A DNA stretch of 64,000 nucleotides from Protea cynaroides (Eukaryota; Streptophyta; Magnoliopsida; Proteales; Proteaceae). The translations under genes were made by a program, and so were the position numbers. The notes under the pieces were generated by a model. It saw nothing but the letters and a program-made list of their open reading frames with translations, ran no database searches and was not told the DNA's origin. Shown in pieces: positions 55,385-64,000 of the stretch (the first letter of the stretch is position 1; every line of letters starts with the position of its first letter). Location of the stretch: NCBI GenBank assembly GCA_028583415.1, contig CM053268.1, positions 16,855,923 to 16,919,922 on the forward strand, given 5' to 3'.

Positions 55385-56605
55385 GGGTGAATTAAGGAGA
55401 AAGTTTAGGGAGGGAGGGTGAAATCTTCCCTAAAACAGTTACTCATTATTCTGTTTATTTAGGTAGGGGAAGACAATGGAATGTGGGTTGATGGGGATAA
55501 TCAAGGTGGATGGGTGGGTTACATAGATCTCCCGTTGACAATTCGTTTATTACACGACATTACCGTGTGCATTTTAGGGATCAATGGGGTGTTGTGAGGT
55601 TTGAAATGATGTCTTTGGGAAGGGGATACTTTGGGTTTCGATTCTTTTTAGCATCTGATTTAATGACTGTTTGGAAGAGAGGGGTCACCCGTGTCAATGG
55701 GTACTCAATGAGGATGCAACAGTGGGAACCAAACTTCAATGTGGACAAACAGCAAGTTGCCAGGCACCAGCAATGTAGCGGCTGCCTGGGCTAGGAATTG
55801 AATTTTGGGATGAAGATATTATCTTCTCAGCGGGAAAGCTTTGGGCAGGCCAATTGTGCTTGATAGGAACACAAAAAATAAAGCATTTGGCCATTTTGCA
55901 AGGTTCTGTGTTGATATGGTAGCTAATGGCCCTAGATCAGAAGAAGTGATGGTAACTGTGCAGAAATCTCATGGGGGTCAGCAGGCTTTCTTTTAAGCAA
56001 CTAGTGGAGTATGAAGTCCCATTGGTTAGATGCCGATTATGTGGGCAAGTTGGTCACCAATCTGGGGGGTGTAAAGGTAAGCTAGATTTTGGGAAGGATG
56101 GAGGGCGGGAGAACATTCAGGAGGAGAATGTATGTGCTACAGGAGAGAAGAATTTGAATTCTAACTCAGAAAAAATAAGGAATAATGTAACTGGTGCTTG
56201 GGGTGATGTCTCTGATGATGAGGAGACTTCTCTGGAGGAGGGTGAAATTCATGCTATTGATTTGGATGTTTGGGATACACATGGTATGGTTGAAATTGCA
56301 ACTAATACAGGAGATGCGCATATTGAGGTTGCTAAGGGGGATGTTGAGACCACTGTGACTTCTCCAGCTAAAGGGATGATTCTATCTTGTTCTCCTGGCC
56401 ATGTGGAGGTAATCTTTGAGGATGTGGTTGGGCCTGATGATGCTCTTGGTAAATCATGGCTAGTTCTTTTCACTCTACTAATAATTTGATGGAGGAAGGT
56501 AGAGTGAAAAGGGTGCTCTTTAAGGCTCTTAAGAACCAAGAAAACTTTTAGAGGCAAAAGTTCAGGGTTCAATGGTGTAAGGATGATGTTTTATAATTGT
56601 ATGAA
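55385..56605 (+). pseudogene. LINE 2: ORF1 with DUF4283 and CCHC zinc knuckle
   Basis: Plus-strand relic. L-A-S-D-L-M-T-V-W-K-R-G and M-Q-Q-W-E-P-N-F-N (55650-55740), then in other frames W-D-E-D-I-I-F-S-A-G-K-A-L-G-R-P-I and F-G-H-F-A-R-F-C-V-D-M-V form the DUF4283 domain of plant LINE ORF1. 55971-56489 starts near the zinc knuckle V-R-C-R-L-C-G-Q-V-G-H-Q-S-G-G-C-K (all ligands present) and an acidic tail with D-D-E-E-T-S-L-E-E-G-E. Frameshifts separate the parts. Interrupted at 56610 by LTR copy 2; reverse transcriptase resumes at 60927. Confidence 0.82.
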
Positions 56606-57479
56606 ATGGTTGAAATATAAAAAATGAAAAGGGAATCGCCACCTAGATAAGGTCTAGGACCTATATATAATTTCTCATATGAGAATACTAATGACTCACG
56701 TAATGGATTAAGGCTTATGGTCAAACCAGAGAAACAATGGGTAAGTGTCATGTTACAATTTGGGAAGGTGTTAGGTACCCAAATTGCCTAATTTGAAGAT
56801 TAGTCTCCATATACTATCCTTTCCTATCCTAATTTAAATTATAGGCAATGGCTAAACAACTTTTGATAGGCACCAGACCTAGGTTCTAGATATATTTCAA
56901 TCTAGGAGCAAGCCATACAATTGTGAATATAATAGAAAGAAAAATTAAAATGTGACATAGATTAGAATAAAATGATTGGATGACGAACCAATCAGCCAAT
57001 TTCGGATAACAAGTGCACAACTCTCAACACATTGACAGATAAAATCATTTTCAGTTATTGAAGCGTAGTCCAAAATTCAAATGCAATGGCTTTGAAATTA
57101 ACTCTAAAAAATGAAAGAAAAAATGAGAAGTAAATTAAAATAAATTAGTTTAGGACTGAACTCGAATGATAACCATTCAAGCTACCTATGTATCCCAGGA
57201 TAAGCCCAAGAATCAAGCCCAACATAGTTCAACCCCTTAGGTTGGTAAGATGGTAGATCCCTATAGCTACTAGTCAAGCTAATAGGTCATCTAGGTTTAG
57301 GATATTGAATAGACTCCTACAGTCACTAGTCAAACTGGTAGGCTGTCTATGTAAAACAATCGAATAGACTTCTACAGCCACTAGTCAAGCTGGTAGACCG
57401 TCTATGTAAAAAATAGGGTTTGAAAGGGACTTCCATGCGATGATAAAATGTTTGCCCAAGGTTTCATTCGAAGATGGAG

Positions 57480-57745
57480 AATTGAGATGAAATTTGAAAT
57501 TTGAAAATTGAATTTGAAATTGAAATTGAGTTTGGAATTGAAATTGAAATTGAAATAGAAATTGAATTGAATTTGAAATTTAAATTGGATTTGGAATTAA
57601 AATTAAAATTGAAACAGAAATTGAATTGAAATTGAATTTTTGAAATTGAATTGAATTTAAAATTGACATTGAATTTGGAATTGAAATTGAATTAAATTTG
57701 ATTTTTCTTGAAATTTGAATTCTTGAAATTATGCTTGATGATTGA
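57480..57745. repeat. gaaattgaattt low-complexity array
   Basis: About 265 bp of 6- and 12-bp units (attgaa, atttga) with small variations. Confidence 0.9.
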
Positions 57746-58835
57746 AACGGTAAAATTTAAAAAAAAAAACATAATTTTGAAGCCAGTGTGCTAAATATAA
57801 AGTACATTATGATGCAAATTAGGTATTATTGCAACCTTCATTGCAATTGGACTGACTTGGGTGATGGATCACCAGGCAGCCTACGTATCTCGGGGTGAGG
57901 TATGAGAATCAAGCCCATACGTAGTTCAGAATGAACTACGCATAAAAAAAATGAAAACAATCTCTATTTGTCAACATGTGAGAGTGTACTCTCGATATTG
58001 GAAAATAGGCATCTGAGCCTCACTTTATTGTTAGATACATCCATATGTCTATATTTATTGGCGCATCACAAGCGCGTGAGCCCGCATTGCACGGGAATAA
58101 TTACAAAAATTATAAAAATTCCTACAGGATACATAAGTAGGGATTGGGGATCAAAACTATTTAATACATTTTCCTTTCGCATTATGGGATACATTGAAGG
58201 GGTAAGGGACTTCCTAGTCTATCCCGTCCGTCACTACGCTAGGGATGGCAAGTGTCGCATGCATATCGTGTTAACCACCCGCATCGAATAATTATGGGCG
58301 CATGATGGCCGAACCCATATACCATATAAAATAAGGACATAAAGTAGGGGCGTTACCTTCCTGTGAGTAGAGGTGGACCTTTGAGATAGTAAGAAAAAGG
58401 CGGCACTTATCCAATGCGGGCAGTCAGGTTGATGTTTAAGAATGTAAGTGTAGATGAACGTGAACATGTCCAGGCTTTCAGGTGAAGCAACCTCTTAAAT
58501 CACTCAGAATCCTCACTTTGTTCTCAATTTTCTACAGCATAAGTAATAAATTGAATGAATAAGGAACTATTACAATAAAAATGATCAAGGAATGGACAGC
58601 ATTAAGAAAATGCAGAATGGGAATTCACATAATTAAAAGAAAAATCCAAGCACATTTTAAGCAAATACTTTAGGTGATATATTAGAAGAAATTTTCTCAC
58701 TGATAAAAGTTGAGACTTTTGATACATTATAAGCATTGAAAATTAAAAACTGAGATTTCCTTTATCAGTTGATAATTGTCCTATTGAAAACTTTTAATAT
58801 CAACTTCATAGTATAAGCCTTAGGTTCTTTACGAT

Positions 58836-59771
58836 ATGAAGGACAGTGTTAAGAATTATGAAAAGGATCAATCTTCCTCCTCCTCCATTGAAGATAACCC
58901 ACAAGCCCAAGAGACAAATAGAGACTCTATTGGAGATGTACAATAGACGAAACAGGGGATTCAAGAGGAAAGCAATGAGAATCAACAGCAAAGCCACGAG
59001 GTTGAAGAAGCTACCACGGAGAATCAAGATGTTGCCTCCTCATAGACAAGTATAGAAACTGAAGATACACAAGTAGCAAGAGAGGAAGAGAGGAAAGGAA
59101 ACCAAGATGAGCACTAGCGGATAGCAGAGATGGAAAGAGAGAGGATTCCTAAGCAGAACCTACAAAAACATAATTCTGAGGCTACAAACAATGAGGGAGA
59201 TGAAAATCACGGTGATAATAAATCAGAGATTAGAGAGGTCACGACCGAAGAGACCCAACATCAAGATGAGCAAGGTTCCTCAGAATCCCAGAGAATAGAG
59301 GACGAACATCCTTTGCACAACGAACAGGGAGAGACCACATCAGCATCAGCTGAGAATCAAGACTCTCAACAACAGCAGAGTGAAAGCAAAAGCGGAATCA
59401 CAGAATCACAACATATCCACAATCAAGAAAGCAACCCAGCTGAGAATCAAGAATCTCAGCAGCAGCAGAACGAAGGCGAAAACACAACAACTGAGACTGA
59501 GAATCAAGAGACTCAACAGCATAACGAAGACAACAATCCATCATTTGAGAATCAAGAAGCAGCTCCAAAAGATAATCAAGAAGAACCTCGACAGGGTGAA
59601 ACAGAGAGGGAGACTGGTATGAAGCAAGAGAATAATGAGGAAGAAATCAAGCATGAAGAAAAGGTAGGTTCAAAGATGGGAATTCCAAAAGAGTCAAAGG
59701 AATCAAAACAGGAGTGGTCGACTCAGGTAGCTTAGTCGGAGAACGAGAAGGAGAGATGCCATTAATTGCAG
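58836..59771 (+). pseudogene. Gln/Glu/Asn-rich reading frame inside the long LTR
   Basis: One continuous frame from M-K-D-S-V-K-N-Y-E-K-D-Q-S-S-S-S-S (58836) to TAA near 59771, about 310 codons, broken only by four TAG codons (58944, 59043, 59115, 59733). The longest open part is 59130-59735 (201 codons). The product would be very hydrophilic, with recurring units E-N-Q-(E/D)-S-Q-Q-Q-Q-(S/N)-E and E-N-Q-E-T-Q-Q. No domain or membrane segment. It is unlike its AT-rich surroundings (58500-58830, 60560-60890). It may be a captured host exon or a lineage-specific element ORF; unidentified. Confidence 0.45.
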
Positions 59772-60926
59772 AAAATCAACTCAGAAAAACAAGAAAGTAT
59801 AGAAACCCTAACAAATTGGGCAAGAAACAGAGAACAACTTTCAAAACCACCAAACTGAGCAACCGAAACAAATCAACAGTAAATTGAGCAAGTGCAGACG
59901 AAGATAAAACCATACAGAGACTGAAATCACAGGATATTTCAAGAAAGAACCAAAAAATTACAGCAAACCAGACAATGCAGAAATTTAGCAGACCAGACGA
60001 AAAGGAAATTCAAAGAATACACTAAACAATAGTACAATAGATAAACCAAAAGAAATTGAAAGAACTCAGAAATTCAGAGAAACATACTGAACCATTTCGA
60101 AGAAATCGTGCTTGAGAGGGAACAAATCGAGTTTTAAACATGATTCAAAACACCTAAACAAAGAAAGATTAAACTAAAACCAGATCTGAGATCTGTTTTT
60201 TTTTTTCAAAATACCTGGAGGCTCAAATCTCGGATCGTTGAACGCCGCTGCATCGTCGTCGTCGCACTACCGCCGTCGTACTACCCCCGTCGCTGTCGCA
60301 CTAAACCACCGTCATCACCATCGTCACCATCTTTTTCTTCCCTCTTTCTTCGCTCTCGACCCTCTCTCTCTAACCCTTTGTTCTTGCTTCGTGGGTTTAG
60401 AGAAAATGAAACTCCTGCCTTTTTTTAATTTTTTTTTTATTTTTATATATATACAATTTTTCTTCCTAAAATACCCCTCTTTAGATCTAGACTTTTGTTT
60501 GATTGACCATGGATTTGGAATCTTGTTTCCAAACCACATGGACACCTCTTTTATTATATAAATCGATTTATTTATTTATCACAATTATTATTTATATATA
60601 TTTTATTATTATTATATTTTTTACTTTATTTGTTTTAAAATTTAAAGTAAAAGAAAATTAATTAACCAATTTTCTTTTCAATTTGAATAATAATTTTTAT
60701 TTAATGATTTATTATTATTTATTGAGATCTTTATTTATTTTATTATTTTATTATACTTTATTATTTTTATTTATTTTGTTACCATTATATATTATTTATT
60801 TATTTATTTTATTACATTTTATTTATTTGTTTATTGTTATTATTTATTATTTATTTATTTATTTTTTACCTTGAGCTAAAAAAATTAATTTAATTTTCTC
60901 GACAAATTTGAAGCGTCTACAAATGG

Positions 60927-61531
60927 CTTGACCTTGATGATAAGAACAATAATTTTTTTTTTAGTCTCAATTAGGTAACCAGTAAAGGGGAAGGATTTCT
61001 TTAATCATAAAGGAGGGTAATGTCATTCTGGAGAAGCTGAAAGAGATCAAACTTGAAGCTGTTTCCTATTTCAGCACCCTCTTTGAAGAGGGTTGTCTGG
61101 TGAGATTCTTGACCTCTCTTGTATTCATTTTGATAACTGTCTTTCTAGAGACCAGCAGAGGCTTTTAGGGCTATGGTTTTGGATGTTGAAATCAAGAAGG
61201 TCCACCCAGATGGCTTTAATGCCTATTTCTTCAAGAGGGCTTGGATTATCGTTGGGGCTGATGTGTTATCTATAGTCAATTGGTTCTTCTAAAATGCTTA
61301 TATACCGAGAGCAATAAACTCAACCTTCATTTGTTTGATTCCAAAAGTGGAGAGGCCCTCAAACTTTAAAGATTTTATGCCTATTGCATTGTGCAATCTC
61401 CTATATAATGTTATTACGAAGATCATTGCTAACTGTCTCCAAGAGGTGATTCCTGTACTCGTCTTCAAAAACCAGTTTGCCTTAATTAGAGGAAGGGTCA
61501 TCTCAGATAACATCTTGGTGTACCATGATGT
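60927..61531 (+). pseudogene. LINE 2: reverse transcriptase fragment
   Basis: Resumes after LTR copy 2. Seen: L-E-A-V-S-Y-F-S-T-L-F (end of endonuclease linker), then N-S-T-F-I-C-L-I-P-K-V-E-R-P-S-N-F-K-D-F and M-P-I-A-L-C-N-L-L-Y-N-V-I-T-K-I and R-V-I-S-D-N-I-L-V, the first conserved blocks of the LINE reverse transcriptase. It stops at 61531 where an LTR-like sequence starts with tgtaagcacccc. Confidence 0.85.
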
Positions 61532-62633
61532 AAGCACCCCGTTTTTTCCATCCCAGCTGAACAAAGTCCTACTGGTGTGTGGACAACAAAGGAAGAGAGA
61601 TGAGTGGAATTTTAGGTTTTTTACTACGACTTTGAGATAGTTTTCGATGGATCCCACAGTAAGGTCATGGGCTACAACCTACATAGATGCATAGGTCATG
61701 GAATCATCTCCGAATTAAGACCAGAATTGCTCAATTCTGATATCAAATGAAGAAGATATGATAATTTTAGTTGGATGATACGTACAAGGGGATTTTCTGA
61801 AAATAATATTAAAACCCCAGGGGCTTTCATGCAAATTATCATAAGTTGGATTGATTGAACTTCAAATCATCATATCATGATCATTCGACATCCGAATCAA
61901 GTGATTCCAATGCCATTTCATTTTCAGTCCTATTCAAAATGAACAAGAAGAATCCGGGCAAAGGCCACCGGTGGGTCCCATGTAAGCTTTCATGCAAAAT
62001 TATCAATAGAAATCCAATCCTTCATATCTTGATCATCCGACGTCAGATTCAGATGATTCAAGGGCCATTATTCCTCATTTTTGGCGTTCTACGAAGTAGA
62101 TGTGAAAATTTTGGGACAAAGATCTCTGAAGGGTCCCATGCAAAATTACATGTCGAAATGATAATTTAATCTTCAGAAATTCATATTTTGGTCACCCCAC
62201 ATCCAAATCAGTTGATTCCAATTCCAGTGTGTTCCATTTTTTATTCTTTATAGTCAGGATATGGATAATTTGGGGTAGAGGCCGTCAAAAGATTATGTAC
62301 ATAATTGCAGCTGAAATGATCCATAAAAAGATAGAGAAAGAAAACCCAGTTAATCTAAGCCATTTTCAGTCCAACCAAACTCAGTTTATGTCAATCCAGA
62401 CCAGTCAACTTATGTCAGACCAATCTAGACCAAATTGGTTCAATCCATGTACATGTGTAAAGTGTATACTACATATATTGATACATTATGTATATATATT
62501 ATGTATAATATATATTGATATTATAAGATAGAGAAAGAGAGAGAGAGACAGTGGGTAGAATTAGATAAAAATAGTAAAAAAATAAAAAAGGGGAAGATCG
62601 AATAAAGAGAATGAAAAAAGGAATGGGGATATC

Positions 62634-62664
<31 letters not shown>

Positions 62665-63598
62665 TCAAAAAAATGAAAAAAAAAGAAGAACATCGAGGGA
62701 GATAGAATCAGACCGAATAGAGAGATTGAGAAAGGAAAGGGGATATCTAGGAGAGAGAGAGATAAAAAATAAGAAAGGAAAAAAAAGAGAAAAAGATCGA
62801 GAGACAGATCGAGGTAGATAGAATCAGATCGAATAGAGAGATTGAGAAAAGGAAAGGGGATATCAAGGAGAGAGAGATAAAAAAAAAAAGAAAAAAAAAA
62901 GAAGAAAAAGATCGAGGGAAAGAAAATCAAATCGGATAGAGAGATTGAGAAAAGAAAAGGGGAGAAAAAAAAGAGAGGGAGTGGCAGAGAGGGTCAGAGA
63001 GCAGAAAAAGAAGAAGAAGAAGAAGAAGAAGAAGAAGAGAAGAGAAGAGCAGAAAAGGAACCGTAGTAAAGGACCTACCCATAACTCAGATAAGTCGTCC
63101 CTCTCCTTTTGCTTTTCTTTGTTTTTGTTTGTTTTATCACCTTGTTTATCCCCAAATCCATCTCAGACCTGCTCGTAGCCACACCTATACCTCATCATCA
63201 AAACCTGCTACCAGCTCCATCAGAAACTCACCATCTAGCCGACTGCTACATACCATTGCCACCATTCCAATACCTAAGCATCTGCGACAACTAGCAACCC
63301 ACACTTCACCGAGAACCTACCTCGGGACTAACAACCTCCATCTCCTGTAACCTGATAAGCCCCAACCTGCTGCTCCCTTTTACTCATCACCAAATACCAT
63401 CATCGATCATATTCATCCTATCCATAGTCCACCTTCAAACCAGATCGCAACCATTCATCACAACTCCCTATACATTCCGTCATCCCTCACTAATGCACTG
63501 ATCAACACCACACCTCCATCACCGACCATGGCTCACACCTGGCCACACTCCACCATGCATGTCAACTTGTTTTCTATTTACACAACCTTGATCAACAT
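61531..63598 (-). mobile_element. LTR-like sequence, probably a long LTR in minus orientation
   Basis: Starts tgtaagcaccccgttttt, the complement of the ..ggggtgcttaca end of LTR copy 1, inside the LINE 2 frame. 61830-62230 holds three diverged repeats of about 170 bp (catgcaaaattat.., gggtcccatg.., catccgaatcagttgattcc). 62525-63060 is purine-rich and 63170-63598 is C/A-rich without a gene. The far end is not defined. Confidence 0.5.
62525..63060. repeat. Purine-rich tandem array
   Basis: Four imperfect ~110-120-bp units containing ggggatatctaggagagaga, gatagaatcagatcgaatag and gagattgagaaaaggaaagg, followed by (gaa)n at 63009-63039. Confidence 0.88.
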
Positions 63599-64000
63599 TG
63601 TAAGACCCGTATCGAACTAACCGATCTTACCACCTTGTACCAGGTCTACCTATCATGGTCGAACCAAGTGGACCAAGTGCGTGAAGAAAATCACAAGACC
63701 AGGTATGAGTCTAACCCAAAAACAGTAAATGTGAGGGTATGTCGCATGCCTAAACAGGTAGGGTCGACCCCACCTCAATAGAAGTCCAACCCATGACTTT
63801 TTAGTCGTAGGGTCACATGACTAAGAAGGTGTAGGGTCGACGGATCCTGCGACCCTACGTTCGACCCTATGATGATAGATAGAAATCGTAAATTAGGAAA
63901 CTTTCTTAATTCCAAGGGGTTCTTTTCTAAACTCGATGGGACTTATTTTGGAGGATTTTCCTTTATAAATAGGACAGCCCTTAGCCTCTTTCACTCCTTT
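63599..64000 (+). mobile_element. Start of an LTR, TGTAAGACCCG family (cut by window end)
   Basis: TGTAAGACCCGTATCGAAC.. aligns with the solo LTR at 46410: shared ccaggtct, aagtgcgtgaagaa/aagtgtgtgaagat, gtcgcatgcct, gggtcgacc and a tataaat box at 63964-63970 followed by gacagcccttagcc. It continues past the window. Confidence 0.82.

Larger units (their letters stand above)
56610..60921 (+). mobile_element. Very long LTR (Tat/Ogre-like), copy 2, solo in LINE 2
   Basis: 4312 bp with exact 5-bp flanks aatgg (56605-56609, 60922-60926). Near its start aatcgccacctagataagg and gggaaggtgttaggtacc match copy 1. Ends ..gaagcgtctaca. Contains tandem repeats, a Q/E/N-rich frame and an AT-rich end (60560-60890). 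Confidence 0.75.

Noticed and set aside
60683..60874. 63-codon Leu/Tyr/Phe-rich frame resembling a membrane protein
   Set aside because: Comes from an AT-rich (ttatttat)n tract at the end of LTR copy 2.
62945..63178. Lys/Arg/Glu-rich 77-codon frame
   Set aside because: A product of the purine-rich array (AGA/AAG/GAG codons).

Overview
The window is nuclear DNA of a flowering plant. It holds plant-type Ty1/copia and Ty3/gypsy LTR retrotransposons with tRNA-Met-type primer sites (TGGTATCA.. class), plant hAT and Mutator-like DNA transposons, plant LINEs, GT..AG introns, relics of the plant genes ATG7, SYP7-type syntaxin and PPR, and a block of plastid-type 23S rRNA. I cannot name the species. 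About 90% is transposon sequence, mostly decayed. The only gene that looks intact is an F-box/DUF295-type protein at 40247-41266 (minus).

Left part (1-9.9 kb): a copia element on the minus strand ('Z', entering from the left window edge) has a 5'-truncated LINE (3067-8887) inserted in its gag. The LINE in turn holds a non-autonomous gypsy element (3261-7117). Each insertion is proven by a target-site duplication and by host reading frames that resume across the junction.

Centre (10.0-38.3 kb): plus-strand exons of ATG7, the autophagy E1-like enzyme, lie at 10001-11105, 34589-34932 and about 37607-38344. The gene is decayed (frameshifts, a stop, a damaged nucleotide-binding glycine motif) although the catalytic Cys codon survives. 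One intron carries a 23-kb nest: copia 'X' (11139-34385) contains LTR element 'V' (11992-22934), a hAT-type element (23522-25265, itself holding a second hAT element) and minus-strand copia 'Y' (25396-31920). V contains an old LTR, which is split by a long-TIR Mutator-like element, which holds a solo LTR, which holds a second Mutator-like element filled with GGT/GGC repeats. V also holds a decayed hAT transposase. The next ATG7 intron carries a TIR-bounded element (35013-37524) with fragments of a SYP7 syntaxin gene and a PPR gene.

Right part (38.3-64 kb): after a gene-poor stretch and the DUF295 gene, an unidentified host exon (42473-42590 plus 49765-49905) is split by a copia structure with three LTRs and two internal regions ('W') under one target-site duplication. 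From 50.9 kb on there are very long LTRs (4.3-4.5 kb) around and inside a second LINE. One of these LTRs contains an organelle-derived insert with 23S rRNA; another carries a Gln/Glu/Asn-rich reading frame interrupted only by TAG stops. The window ends inside an LTR of the same family as the solo LTR at 46410-48746.

No unknown multi-gene pathway or defence system is visible. The unusual content is structural: the depth of nesting, gene-fragment capture, the tandem LTR array, and the erosion of two host genes. Similarity calls come from motifs read by eye and from memory of protein families; no database search was possible.
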